A stretch of DNA of 64,000 nucleotides from Bacillus sp. J37 (GCF_000518865.1 NZ_JAEK01000009.1:62001-126000); one strand, 5' to 3'. Positions 46,123 to 56,416 are shown, counted from the first letter of the stretch. Translations and numbers: made by a program. Notes: generated by a model from the sequence alone, not told the origin.

Positions 46123-49100
46123 CTCTTTATCCTTCACAATATCTATCAATTGTTCAAGCATGTTGACCATATCATCTTTGTCAAATTTAGAGGGTCCAGG
46201 CAATTCTTCTTTCTCTGAATCATAATTTTGATGGGAAATTGGATCTTCTCTTCGATAGGCTGATACAAGAGGACCCTCTGGTGTAACGTATTTTTTATTC
46301 ATTCTTCTTGTTTCACGATCAACTAAACTATAGACAATCGGAATGATGAATAGTGATAGGAATGTACTTGAGATTAAACCTCCAATAACCGTTATCCCCA
46401 TAGGTCGATTGATTTCCGTACCCTCACCTAAGCCAAGTGCTAAAGGAACTAACCCCAATATAGTCGTCAATGCTGTCATTAGAATTGGACGAATCCTTAC
46501 TCTTACTGATTCCACTAGTGCATCATATGTTTTGAAACCTTGTGCCTTTTTCTGATTAATGAAGTCGACGATCACAATTGCATTATTTACAACGATGCCA
46601 GCTAACACAATAAGACCAATTAAGACAGTTAAACTAATTGGTGATTTTGTTACAGTTAAAGCTACAGCTACTCCAATTAACATTAAAGGTACAGTAAACA
46701 TAATAACAAATGGATATGTAAAGGACTCGAACTGTGCCGCCATTACAATGTAAATAAAAATAATCGCCAGAATAAAGGCAAGTAACATATCATTCTTTGT
46801 TGACTCTAGCAACTCTCGATCCCCACTAAAACTAATGTCTGTTTCTTCAGGTAAATCCAGTTCTTTAATTTCTTTATCAACTAATTCTGAAAAATCACCT
46901 AAGTTTGTTGAGTTACTATATCTTACCGTGTATTGTACGGCAGGTTGCTTATCTATTCTTTGAATAGATACAGGTCCTTCTTCAACTCGAATTGTGGATA
47001 TATCCCCAAGTCCTACAAAGCTATTATCTGGTTTTTTAATTAGTAAACCCCTTAAAGCATCAACATCCTCGCGTACAGACTCATCATACCTGACATTTAC
47101 CATATACATCTCATGATTATGTTTATTTGTCATCTGTATGGCATCTGTACCTCTTGTTACATCATTTACGACCATCCCGATTTGGACTGGTGATAAGCCG
47201 TTATCAAGTGCTTTATCTCTGTTAACTGTAATCTGAATTTCTTCAACAGTTTCTGTAAGATCATTAGATAATTCTTCAACATCTGTCAACTTTACAAGCG
47301 CTTTATCAATTTGTGCAACAGATTCTTTTATACGCGTTTCATTCGTATCTTTTACATGAAATGTTAACGTATTAGGTGTAGATCCTGTTGAAGATTGAGT
47401 ATGAAATGAGAGCTTAGCGGTTTTATTTTCTCGCCTTGCTACATTCCCAAATGATTTTTGAACATTATCGATCAAATCAAATGTCGTAACAGTACGAGAA
47501 TCCAGATCTTTTAGTTTCACGTATATTTCAGCAATATTTGTTCTTCCTGTACCCCTAAATGATTCCTCCTGTGTTGTGCCAATTAGACTAACATATAAAT
47601 CAACATCGTCTTCTTCCTCAAGCTCTTCTTCGATCGCTGTTACTACTTTTGTGGTTTCTGATAAGGATGATCCATTTTCTAGTTCAACGTCAATTGTAAA
47701 AAACCCTTCATCAGTATTTGGTAAAAATACTGTGCCAACTCTAGTTAAACCGTATACACTTCCTGCAAAAACGATGAACGTTATACATAACACAACGGTA
47801 CGATTACGCAAAGACCATTTAATAGCATTGTCTAGAGAATGCATAAATGTAGACTCTCTACGAACCTTTTCTATGTTTTTGGAAGGGTTTCTTAATAATT
47901 GACCTGCAAGCATAGGCACGATTGTTAAGGCAACAAATAAAGATGCAAACAAACTAAAAGCGATTGTTAAAGCAAACTCTGTAAAAAGATCACCGATAAT
48001 ACCTGTAATAAAGACGACAGGTATAAATACCGCAACAGTTGTTAAGGTAGAAGCAATAATTGCAGGACCAATTTCTTTTGCTCCTTGATATGCTGCCTCT
48101 TTTGGATTTTTCCCCATTGAGAGATGCCGATAAATATTTTCGATAACCACGATGGCATTGTCGACAAGCATCCCTATTCCAAGAGCTAACCCACCTAGAG
48201 TCATAATGTTTAACGTAAAATCCGCAAAATACATGAGAACAAATGTCACAATAACAGAATATGGAATTGCCACTCCAATAATAAGAGGACTTTTTATGCT
48301 TTTCAAAAAAACAAAAAGAATAACCATGGCCAAAATTCCACCTATTATTAGGGTATTAAGCATATTTCCAATTGCTTGATCAACATATTCTCCTTGATCA
48401 AAAATGATATCTGCATTAATGGATTCATATTTCTCCTCAGAAAGGATATTTGTCAATTTCTCATGAAAGGCATCAGAAACTGAAGCTGTATTTGCATCAG
48501 ATTGCTGTAAGATACTAACTAGCAAAGATGGATTTTGATTGGCACGTGTTATGGTATTAGACTCCTTTTTAGCCATTACAACATCCGCTATATCTCCAAC
48601 CGTAATATTGTCGCCAGTTGCAGAATCTTTCTTCACAATTATACTTTTTAATATATCAATGGAATCGATTGTGCTGATAACTCTTGTTGTTAACTGTTTT
48701 CCGTCCGACACGACTGGATCTCCAGGTGTTGAGACAGAGTTAGCTCTAATTGTATCAACAATTTCTGATTGACTAAGTGAGTATTGTTCCAGCTTATGTT
48801 GATCAAGCTTTACACTTACTTCATCCGTTTGTAACCCGGAAAGGTTAACACTTGCTACACCTTCCGTTTTACTAAATTCTTGTTCTAACTCCCCCGCTAA
48901 ATTCTGAAGATGCTCTGTATCTTGTGATGACGATAGAGAAAGCTGTATGATTGGAAATTGAGAAGGATCAAATTTCAAAAATCTCGGCTTCCCTGCATCA
49001 TCCGGTAAAGGTGCATCCTCCATTCTTGTACGAATTTCATCTTGAATATCATCGATGTGTGTAGTCCAATTAAATTTCAAGATAACAAGACTTGCATTTT

Positions 49101-49356
49101 CCTGTGATGTGGACGTTATTGTGTCAATACCTTGAACAGTTGATAGTGTTTCTTCTAACGGTTTAGAGACTTCTTCTACCACTTCATTTGGATTAGCACC
49201 CTCATAATTGGTAACAACCACTCCGATAGGCGGGTTTATTTCCGGTATCAACTTTAACGGTATCTTTATCACTGATACAGTACCTAATATTACTACTAAA
49301 AGCATTGTTACGATGGTAAACACAGGTCTATTAATTGAAAAATGGCTAATCTTCAT
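46117..49356 (-). CDS. RND-family efflux permease (SwrC/AcrB type)
   Basis: A 1079-residue transporter with the RND plan: TM1, a large external loop, TM2-6, TM7, a second large loop and TM8-12. SINRPVFTIVTMLLVVILG is TM1; LGIGMLVDNAIVVIENIYRH holds the proton-relay Asp in TM4. It resembles B. subtilis SwrC (YerP), the surfactin and lipid resistance exporter. A cytoplasmic tail of about 60 residues is Asp/Glu/Pro-rich. ATG 49356 follows GAGGG. A MarR gene lies upstream on the same strand, but a terminator separates them, so control would be in trans. No membrane fusion protein is encoded nearby. Confidence 0.85.
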   Translation of the reverse strand: MKISHFSINRPVFTIVTMLLVVILGTVSVIKIPLKLIPEINPPIGVVVTNYEGANPNEVVEEVSKPLEETLSTVQGIDTITSTSQENASLVILKFNWTTHIDDIQDEIRTRMEDAPLPDDAGKPRFLKFDPSQFPIIQLSLSSSQDTEHLQNLAGELEQEFSKTEGVASVNLSGLQTDEVSVKLDQHKLEQYSLSQSEIVDTIRANSVSTPGDPVVSDGKQLTTRVISTIDSIDILKSIIVKKDSATGDNITVGDIADVVMAKKESNTITRANQNPSLLVSILQQSDANTASVSDAFHEKLTNILSEEKYESINADIIFDQGEYVDQAIGNMLNTLIIGGILAMVILFVFLKSIKSPLIIGVAIPYSVIVTFVLMYFADFTLNIMTLGGLALGIGMLVDNAIVVIENIYRHLSMGKNPKEAAYQGAKEIGPAIIASTLTTVAVFIPVVFITGIIGDLFTEFALTIAFSLFASLFVALTIVPMLAGQLLRNPSKNIEKVRRESTFMHSLDNAIKWSLRNRTVVLCITFIVFAGSVYGLTRVGTVFLPNTDEGFFTIDVELENGSSLSETTKVVTAIEEELEEEDDVDLYVSLIGTTQEESFRGTGRTNIAEIYVKLKDLDSRTVTTFDLIDNVQKSFGNVARRENKTAKLSFHTQSSTGSTPNTLTFHVKDTNETRIKESVAQIDKALVKLTDVEELSNDLTETVEEIQITVNRDKALDNGLSPVQIGMVVNDVTRGTDAIQMTNKHNHEMYMVNVRYDESVREDVDALRGLLIKKPDNSFVGLGDISTIRVEEGPVSIQRIDKQPAVQYTVRYSNSTNLGDFSELVDKEIKELDLPEETDISFSGDRELLESTKNDMLLAFILAIIFIYIVMAAQFESFTYPFVIMFTVPLMLIGVAVALTVTKSPISLTVLIGLIVLAGIVVNNAIVIVDFINQKKAQGFKTYDALVESVRVRIRPILMTALTTILGLVPLALGLGEGTEINRPMGITVIGGLISSTFLSLFIIPIVYSLVDRETRRMNKKYVTPEGPLVSAYRREDPISHQNYDSEKEELPGPSKFDKDDMVNMLEQLIDIVKDKEK

Positions 49357-49574
49357 CCGTTCCCTCACATTCCAACTGCTTTATGTACAACCCTTATGTT
49401 CTAATCAGCATTTAGGTAATAATTTCTAGTTTTAACAAATTTAAATCAATCCATTCTTCTATTAACATAACATCCAAGCATTAAGCGGACATGAATGGAA
49501 TTTTATTTCGACGCCTATCTTTTTATTAAGAACAGAACAAAAGCGTAAGCACCTTGGACTCCTAAGAAACAAAA

Positions 49575-49605
49575 AAAAGAGTGACCATTAAATGATCGCT
49601 CTTTT
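49575..49605 (-). terminator. Terminator after the MarR-family gene
   Basis: The stem AAAAGAGTGACCATT/AATGATCGCTCTTTT, with wobble pairs, is followed by T residues on the minus strand. Confidence 0.72.
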
Positions 49606-49640
49606 ACAGGTAAACGTTTACAATCAAACATTTTAGTAAT

Positions 49641-50099
49641 CTACCTAAATAGTAAATGCTGGCTATGTACTCCAGCTTTCTTTAATAACGCTTTCAATTC
49701 TGCCTGTTCTTCAGCACTTAAACCGGAAAATGCACGTGCTATCCGAATTGCATGAATCGGATAGATTTCATCTAAGTATGATTGGCCTTTATCAGTTAAT
49801 TTCGCATAGATCGAACGTTTATCCTTTGGATCCTGTTCGCGATAAATGTAGCCGTTTTTTTCAAGCTTATCAATCACATACGTAACATTCCCACTAACTA
49901 ACAGCAGCCTTGAACCAATTTGTTGCAGCTTTTGCGGACCTCTCGTAAACAATAATTCCAGAACAGCAAATTCTGTTGGATTAAACCCATGTTCCTTACT
50001 ATCACGGATAGAATGCTCAGATACACTTTTGAAAGCCCTTGCAAAAACTCGAAACAAATCTAATGCATTCTGTAATTCTTCTTCAGTAAATGATCTCAT
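49641..50099 (-). CDS. MarR-family regulator, MhqR-like paralogue
   Basis: A 152-residue winged-helix repressor. HGFNPTEFAVLELLFTRGPQ, LQQIGSRLLLVSGNVTYVID and KDKRSIYAKLTDKGQ align clearly with the MhqR protein at 4392-4847, so the two are paralogues. ATG 50099 follows GAGGG and is preferred over an upstream frame start. It may regulate the RND pump gene next in line. There is a single Cys-free core, so a redox-cysteine mechanism is unlikely. Confidence 0.82.
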   Translation of the reverse strand: MRSFTEEELQNALDLFRVFARAFKSVSEHSIRDSKEHGFNPTEFAVLELLFTRGPQKLQQIGSRLLLVSGNVTYVIDKLEKNGYIYREQDPKDKRSIYAKLTDKGQSYLDEIYPIHAIRIARAFSGLSAEEQAELKALLKKAGVHSQHLLFR

Positions 50100-50222
50100 C
50101 CCATCGCCCTCTTGTTTAAAATTAGCCAAAGTAAAATGATTATTAGGAATTTTGGGTGGAGCAAAATCCTAATAAAAAAGCCTAATAGTATAAAAAAACA
50201 GAACTCCTTTTTCATTTTACTA

Positions 50223-50254
50223 TTATTTAACCTAAATTTGAAGGTTTTAAATAA
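50223..50254. promoter_or_regulatory. Inverted repeat between the MarR and nucleotidyltransferase genes
   Basis: Arms TTATTTAACCT and AGGTTTTAAATAA surround an 8-base centre, with one 2-base bulge. It lies between divergent genes, so it could be a MarR operator, but the AT richness makes chance pairing possible. Confidence 0.28.
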
Positions 50255-50303
50255 GAAAAGTATGTAATTATAATAATAGGCAGACAGAAATGAGGTTAAA
50301 GCC

Positions 50304-51044
50304 ATGTACAAGGAGATACAAAATATCTTATATAAAATAGAAAAACAAAAAAAAATACACATTTTATTCGCTTGTGAATCAGGAAGTAGAGCATGGAATT
50401 TACATGAAAAGAAAAGCGATTATGATATTAGATTCATTTATAAGCATGAAAAAGATTGGTATTTGCAATTATATGAAGGTCGAGATGTAATAGAAAGTTC
50501 GTTTAATTGCTTTGAGGTTGTTGGATGGGATCTCAAGAAGACCTTGCGATTACTGAATAAATCAAACCCTACTCTTATGGAATGGCTTTATTCACCTATC
50601 ATTTATCGAAACAATTTAATGTTTACCGAAAAATTAAAAAGCTTAGCTAGTCAATCGTTTTCACCTTATTCTGTACTTCATCATTATCTTAGTATGGCTA
50701 AAAAAAATTACATACGTTTAAAACAAGCTGACAATTGTACAGCTAAAATGTATTTGTCCGTCCTAAAACCTTTGCAACTTTGTTATTGGATTATTGAAAA
50801 AGATGATTTTCCACCTATCGGCTTACACATTTTTCATACGAGTCACGTCACCCCAGTTATTGAAGGGGAAATGAAAAAAGTCATTCTTCAGAAACAATCG
50901 GGACAAAACTTCACCTCCAAAACCCTGCTGCATTATATTGAATTAAGCATAAAAACACTAGGAGAATTTGCAAAAGAAGGCCGAAAAAATGATACAAACA
51001 TATCGAAGGAATTAACTGATTTTTTCATTAGGATGATCAATTAA
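50304..51044 (+). CDS. Nucleotidyltransferase-fold protein (YcgL/RlaP type)
   Basis: A 246-residue protein with a polymerase-beta-type nucleotidyltransferase core. ACESGSRAWNLHEKKSDYDIRFIY gives the GSR.. and DxD (DYDIR) catalytic signature. The C-terminal half is helical and lacks membrane segments. B. subtilis YcgL and phage-derived RlaP proteins share this wording; RNA repair has been proposed for RlaP, but the substrate is unknown here. AAATGAGG precedes the start. It stands alone. Confidence 0.75.
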   Translation: MYKEIQNILYKIEKQKKIHILFACESGSRAWNLHEKKSDYDIRFIYKHEKDWYLQLYEGRDVIESSFNCFEVVGWDLKKTLRLLNKSNPTLMEWLYSPIIYRNNLMFTEKLKSLASQSFSPYSVLHHYLSMAKKNYIRLKQADNCTAKMYLSVLKPLQLCYWIIEKDDFPPIGLHIFHTSHVTPVIEGEMKKVILQKQSGQNFTSKTLLHYIELSIKTLGEFAKEGRKNDTNISKELTDFFIRMIN

Positions 51045-51048
51045 GGAA

Positions 51049-51073
51049 AGGACTCCACCTAATAAGGAGTCCT
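51049..51073. terminator. Short hairpin between the nucleotidyltransferase and FbpA-like genes
   Basis: The stem AGGACTCC/GGAGTCCT has a 9-base loop between convergent genes and a modest T-rich tail on the minus strand. Confidence 0.55.
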
Positions 51074-51255
51074 CAGGTTGTAGAAGCCTTTCTCTTTACC
51101 TTTGGGATGTTGTGATAAAAATAATTATACTCATTTTTCAATTCGGTTAATGTCATTTTCTTCATTACCTGGCTATTATAAACGCCAATTGCCAGCAGTT
51201 TTTGTGAATAATAATTTCTTTGCTCCTCAAGTGCAGTTTGTAACATTTTGCTCAT
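51073..51255 (-). CDS. FbpA-like (Fur-regulated basic protein A family) small protein
   Basis: A 60-residue protein with EQRNYYSQKLLAIGVYNSQ and MTLTELKNEYNYFY, the wording of the FbpA family, whose B. subtilis member works with the FsrA small RNA in iron sparing. ATG 51255 after GGAGTTG is chosen. No convincing Fur box (TGATAATNATTATCA) is visible upstream, so iron control is not supported by sequence. Confidence 0.6.
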   Translation of the reverse strand: MSKMLQTALEEQRNYYSQKLLAIGVYNSQVMKKMTLTELKNEYNYFYHNIPKVKRKASTT

Positions 51256-51360
51256 AGCACTCAACTCCATTTTATTTTTTACATATTTAAATTTACCTCA
51301 AAATTGTTATGCGACAGTTAACGCAATGTTAAGATTTTCTTTAAAGATATTAAGATTGTA

Positions 51361-51572
51361 TTAAGTAAGACATCCATCAGCTTGGATGTTCTCATCTCCA
51401 CTGCTGGTTAACGAGACTTATCACGCTCAAAAAGTCACATCTTTATGTCTAGCCTGTCTTGGACTTCCTGTCCAAGACGGATCTTTACGGGCAAGTTACC
51501 TCCCACTTCACTTCTTTGCTTCACTCGAATCTCTCATAAAGAATTTTACTGCCCATTAAGGTGGGGTAAATT
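51361..51572. ncRNA. Hairpin-rich, GC-richer noncoding block (candidate structured RNA or MITE)
   Basis: About 210 bases, visibly richer in G+C than the surrounding DNA, hold several perfect inverted repeats: ACATCCA-TCAGCT-TGGATGT (51370-51389), GTCTTGGAC-TTCCT-GTCCAAGAC (51456-51478), and TTTAC..CCCA / TGGG..GTAAA near 51545-51570. GGGCA near 51489 can pair with TGCCC near 51550. No reading frame with an RBS covers it, and no T run after a stem marks the transcribed strand. It fits none of the riboswitch classes I know. It occupies the gap between the FbpA-like gene and the hypothetical gene at 51632. Confidence 0.45.
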
Positions 51573-51631
51573 TGATTAAATTTTCAAAACTTTGTCGAGA
51601 ATAGTTTCAATAACACATGGAGTTGAAACGA

Positions 51632-51913
51632 ATGACAATTAAAGTGATTGCTTTGAAACAACATCTTTCTCAAACAAAGGTTTATTATCTTAATTTAACT
51701 GAACCAAAAAACCAACAACTATATATGATGATTTTTGAAAAAGGAGAATTTTTGACTTTAACCTCCTACAATACACGTAAAGATCAATACGAAGAGGTTA
51801 CTTCTTTATTCCCGAAATCCTTCCTTCAAAACCTTACAGAACATATCTATTTTCAAATAAATAGTAAGTCCTATAAGGATGAAGAAGACCCACATAGAAA
51901 ATCTATCCTCTAA
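51632..51913 (+). CDS. Hypothetical protein, 93 residues
   Basis: A soluble protein of mixed beta/alpha character starting MTIKVIALKQHLSQTKVYYL, with a charged C-terminus (SYKDEEDPHRKSIL). ATG 51632 follows GGAGTTG; an ATG five codons earlier overlaps that site. No family recognised. It lies directly upstream of the tnrA promoter region. Confidence 0.55.
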   Translation: MTIKVIALKQHLSQTKVYYLNLTEPKNQQLYMMIFEKGEFLTLTSYNTRKDQYEEVTSLFPKSFLQNLTEHIYFQINSKSYKDEEDPHRKSIL

Positions 51914-52018
51914 TGTTAACAATTCTTAACTAAGCATATGCTCTTTTACCTCGAACTATGTTTCATTCACTCCTACCGTAAAAAAACCTCACATCTTTTT
52001 TATAAAAGTATATTTCTA

Positions 52019-52070
52019 TGTTAGAATTTCTTACACAAAAGAAGTCATTAAAGACATAACAGGATATACT
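52019..52070 (+). promoter_or_regulatory. TnrA box and -10 box of the tnrA promoter
   Basis: TGTTAGAATTTCTTACA (52019-52035) matches TGTNA-N7-TNACA, the TnrA/GlnR operator. TATACT at 52065-52070 is a good -10. The predicted transcription start near 52077 puts the box centre at about -50, the position used for TnrA activation in B. subtilis. Confidence 0.82.
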
Positions 52071-52101
52071 TGTAAAAAGAAATGTTTAAGGGGTGGAGAT
52101 A

Positions 52102-52440
52102 TTGAATCATCAAGACCGCTCTTATAAGGATAAAAAGGTGATTTCAATAGGAACAGTAAGCGAACTAACCGGATTAACTTTGAGACAAATTCGTTATTAT
52201 GAAGAAAGAAAATTAATTGCCCCGTATCGAAATGATCGTGGTACACGAAAATATTCGTTTTCCGACATTGAAACATTGATGGACATTGCTGATAAACGAG
52301 AGGATGGTGTACAAACAACAGAGATCTTAAAGGAAATGCGTTTAAAAGAAAGGAAAAGGGAAAGTGAAGCAGATGTTCGGAAAAAGATGCTTCAAGGTCA
52401 ATTAAATGCACAATTCAGATATGGACGTGGAGGACATTGA
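52102..52440 (+). CDS. tnrA: MerR-family global nitrogen regulator TnrA
   Basis: A 112-residue regulator. SYKDKKVISIGTVSELTGLTLRQIRYYEERKLI is the MerR-type winged helix, RGTRKYSFSDIETLMDIADKREDGVQT follows, and the C-terminal QGQLNAQFRY is the helix that binds feedback-inhibited glutamine synthetase in TnrA. GlnR has a longer, different C-terminus and sits with glnA, so TnrA is preferred. TTG 52102 after GGGGTGGAG is chosen because it aligns with the TnrA N-terminus. It activates ammonium, nitrate and amino-acid scavenging genes when nitrogen is limiting. Confidence 0.9.
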   Translation: MNHQDRSYKDKKVISIGTVSELTGLTLRQIRYYEERKLIAPYRNDRGTRKYSFSDIETLMDIADKREDGVQTTEILKEMRLKERKRESEADVRKKMLQGQLNAQFRYGRGGH

Positions 52441-52816
52441 TTACAATTGGCTTCCCACATAGATATACAGGAGAAATCCTTGTTTTTTCTTATAGGATCA
52501 TCCTTAAAAAGGTGATGATTTTAGTAATAGTAAAATAGACGCTACAGCAATTTATCAACCTCCTGTAGCGTTTATATATATTCATTCCCACTTTACAGGA
52601 CATTTCCTCTATACACATTCCCCCTCCCCCTCACCTTCTACTCCCCAACACAAGAACTGTATCCCACTTACTTTTTAGGTTCTAAGTATAGTATTTCGAC
52701 TTTTTTTTTGCGATAATAGGAAAAAAACACAGTAATCTATTTACTTTTTTAAATATTAACAGATAATAAAGGTACTAGGTTCATTTTACCTAGATGTATA
52801 CTGTGAGGTGTTCATT
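52441..52816. other. Intergenic region between tnrA and the second Spo0E-like gene
   Basis: About 375 bases. It contains the tnrA terminator, a C-rich stretch near 52620-52660, and a small palindrome CTAGGT/ACCTAG (52775-52793) in the probable leader of the Spo0E-like gene. GATAAT near 52762 is a possible -10. No gene is seen. Confidence 0.45.
52539..52575 (+). terminator. Intrinsic terminator after tnrA
   Basis: The stem ACGCTACAG/CTGTAGCGT (52539-52547 and 52563-52571) is followed by TT-rich sequence. It lies about 100 bases after the tnrA stop. Confidence 0.68.
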
Positions 52817-52990
52817 GTGAAAACACTAGATACCCTAATAGAAGAATATCGAAACAAAATGTTTTTGATTGCCAGAGAAAATGGTTTAAATTCACATCGA
52901 ACATTAATTGCAAGTCAATACTTAGATGAATTATTGACTATAAAAATGACTGAATGTAAAACTACAAGTAAGCAAATAGAAAAATATTAG
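52817..52990 (+). CDS. Spo0E-like aspartyl-phosphate phosphatase
   Basis: A 57-residue protein whose two helices LIEEYRNKMFLIARENG and TLIASQYLDELLTIKM carry the SQxLD motif (SQYLDEL). The start is GTG 52817 after GAGGTG. Proteins of this size in Bacillus dephosphorylate Spo0A~P or act on related response regulators. This is the second family member in the window. Confidence 0.75.
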   Translation: MKTLDTLIEEYRNKMFLIARENGLNSHRTLIASQYLDELLTIKMTECKTTSKQIEKY

Positions 52991-53012
52991 TAATCATATG
53001 AAATAAGCAGGA

Positions 53013-53046
53013 AATACATCAATGGGAAACCTTGATGTATTTTTTA
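53013..53046 (+). terminator. Intrinsic terminator after the Spo0E-like gene
   Basis: The stem AATACATCAA/TTGATGTATT is followed by TTTTTAT. Confidence 0.83.
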
Positions 53047-53122
53047 TCCTATCAGAAATCAGGATTTAGTCCCCCCCATCATTCCAGCTCGAATTTAGAA
53101 TTTTATAAGGGAAGTGATATCA

Positions 53123-53779
53123 TTGGATCGAGAAATTGTTTGGTTAAGTAAAGGAACACCCTCTACTCTTACTTATAAAGGAAAAGAATTCAAGTCAGGT
53201 ATCGCAAAACATCAAGTAAATGAATTAAAGGTCATGTCAAATGGAATTATCGGTGATGATGTTGAAAATCATGATTTTCATGGTGGTTCTGAACGGGTGA
53301 TTTGCGTATATGCATTTGAACATTATGGGTTTTGGGAACAGCTTTATCAAACTACGCTACCCAAAGCAGCATTTGGTGAAAACCTTACATTAACTGGAAT
53401 GACAGAAAAAGATGTATGTGTTGGTGATATTTTTCAAATCGGTGATGCAGTTGTTCAGGTTTCTCAGGGAAGATTCCCATGCTCTACTATTAATAAATAC
53501 ACAAACATTCACACCCTTTTAAATAAAATTGTTGAACACGGCCACACAGGTTATTTTTTTCGCGTGTTAGAAGAAGGAGTAATTCATTCTAACTCCTCTA
53601 TCAAATTACTGGAAAAACATTCAGAGGAAATATCAATTAGCACCATCCATCATACTTATTTTCATGAAAAAAATAATATTAAAAGAATTGAAAAAATCTT
53701 ATCATTAGATGTTCTTTCTGAGGAATGGCTGGTTCGAATGAAGAAATTACATAAATCGCTAGTAGAAAAGTCCCTTTAA
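53123..53779 (+). CDS. MOSC domain protein (YiiM type)
   Basis: A 218-residue protein. NHDFHGGSERVICVYAFEHY, GENLTLTGMTEKDVCVGD and SQGRFPCSTINKYT form the MOSC beta-barrel, including the conserved cysteine thought to handle sulfur from molybdenum cofactor in this superfamily. A helical C-terminal 3-alpha domain follows. YiiM-like proteins contribute to detoxification of N-hydroxylated compounds. TTG 53123 is chosen because AAGGG lies too close to the upstream GTG 53114. Confidence 0.8.
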   Translation: MDREIVWLSKGTPSTLTYKGKEFKSGIAKHQVNELKVMSNGIIGDDVENHDFHGGSERVICVYAFEHYGFWEQLYQTTLPKAAFGENLTLTGMTEKDVCVGDIFQIGDAVVQVSQGRFPCSTINKYTNIHTLLNKIVEHGHTGYFFRVLEEGVIHSNSSIKLLEKHSEEISISTIHHTYFHEKNNIKRIEKILSLDVLSEEWLVRMKKLHKSLVEKSL

Positions 53780-53840
53780 CCTATAAAATAGACGCAAAAT
53801 GCTGTCTATCGTTCAAACTTACTAACAAAGTTCAAAAAAA

Positions 53841-53880
53841 TGCAGGCTTTCACTCATTTATGAGAGAAAGCCTGCATGTG
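53841..53880 (+). terminator. Intrinsic terminator after the MOSC gene
   Basis: An 11-bp perfect stem TGCAGGCTTTC/GAAAGCCTGCA has a 14-base loop and a weak T tail. Confidence 0.7.
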
Positions 53881-53972
53881 TTTCAAAACATTCAGATAGT
53901 ACAAAAGATTCTGTTGACTTACCTCTCTACTGTGATATGATTAATCTTGTTTAAAATCAAATTACCATTATC

Positions 53973-54163
53973 TACTAGGGGAGTCCATTAGCCTGGACTG
54001 AGAGAAGAACGCGTTTGAAGTTCTTTGACCCTTTGAACCTGATCTGGATGATACCAGCGTAGGGAAGTGGGAATAGACTAAAAAAGGGTTTTCTATGCAC
54101 CCCTTTTTATTATTTTTCCTACATCTACCGAACGGGTTCTGAATTTCAGAACCCGTTTTTTTA
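53973..54163 (+). promoter_or_regulatory. TPP (THI-box) riboswitch with two tandem terminators, upstream of thiC
   Basis: The aptamer contains CTAGGGGAGTCC, the invariant GGACTGAGAG, and CTTTGAACCTGATCTGGATG with ATACCAGCGTAGGGAAGTGG. Two terminator hairpins follow: AAAAAGGG/CCCTTTTT (54081-54108) and the perfect AACGGGTTCTGAA/TTCAGAACCCGTT with seven Ts (54131-54163). thiC starts 47 bases later. Thiamine pyrophosphate should shut thiC off. Confidence 0.95.
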
Positions 54164-54209
54164 TTCTTCCGTTTCAATCAAGTAGATGAATTTCTAGGAG
54201 GAGATTTAG

Positions 54210-55961
<1,752 letters not shown>

Positions 55962-55969
55962 ACATGTTA

Positions 55970-56000
55970 GGGATTTATCCGCTTGGCTAAATCCCTTCCT
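55970..56000 (+). terminator. Terminator after thiC
   Basis: The stem GGGATTTA/TAAATCCC is followed by a pyrimidine-rich tail. It is modest in T content. Confidence 0.65.
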
Positions 56001-56011
56001 TCTTTATCCTT

Positions 56012-56416
56012 TTAGCAATTTTCTAAAAAATGTCTGAAAAATGGATCCATTCCAACTATATCAAGCGTTCGACCAGAAAACGTGTGATCATGTTTCGGAC
56101 GTTCACTATTCCCATACAATACACCACCATACTGTGATAAGACAGCCTCATCATAATTATAATATGTACGGCTCTCGAACAAATGATAGTGTCCACCATT
56201 TTCTAATGGTATTGCAGGACCCGTTTCTCCATAAAAGCGGTGATAATGGTTATTCGAACTCATCGTCACACCTCTCAAGTAATGCCGATGACGATCAAAG
56301 CTATTTCCATTTACAGTTAATGTAAATCCCTTTAATAGATGGTCATGCTCTTTCGATACCGATGTTTTCACTTCAAAACGATGTGCGTGATGGGGCTTAA
56401 CTGCACCTATTTGCAT
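56012..56416 (-). CDS. YmaF-family histidine-rich protein
   Basis: A 134-residue protein with regularly spaced HxH pairs (HHAHRF, EHDHLL, RHRHYL, NHYHRF, GGHYHLF, KHDHTF), as in B. subtilis YmaF, suggesting metal binding. Function is unknown. AAAGGAG precedes ATG 56416 by 11 bases and TTG 56419 by 8; an ATG at 56446 has no RBS. It is convergent with thiC. Confidence 0.72.
   Translation of the reverse strand: MQIGAVKPHHAHRFEVKTSVSKEHDHLLKGFTLTVNGNSFDRHRHYLRGVTMSSNNHYHRFYGETGPAIPLENGGHYHLFESRTYYNYDEAVLSQYGGVLYGNSERPKHDHTFSGRTLDIVGMDPFFRHFLENC

Noticed and set aside
51256-51330. Fur box upstream of the FbpA-like gene
   Set aside because: No stretch approaches the 19-bp Fur consensus despite the family name.
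51361-51572. A 61-codon plus-strand frame across the structured block, ending at a TAA near 51558
   Set aside because: No start codon with RBS and no recognisable protein pattern; the stems explain the block better.
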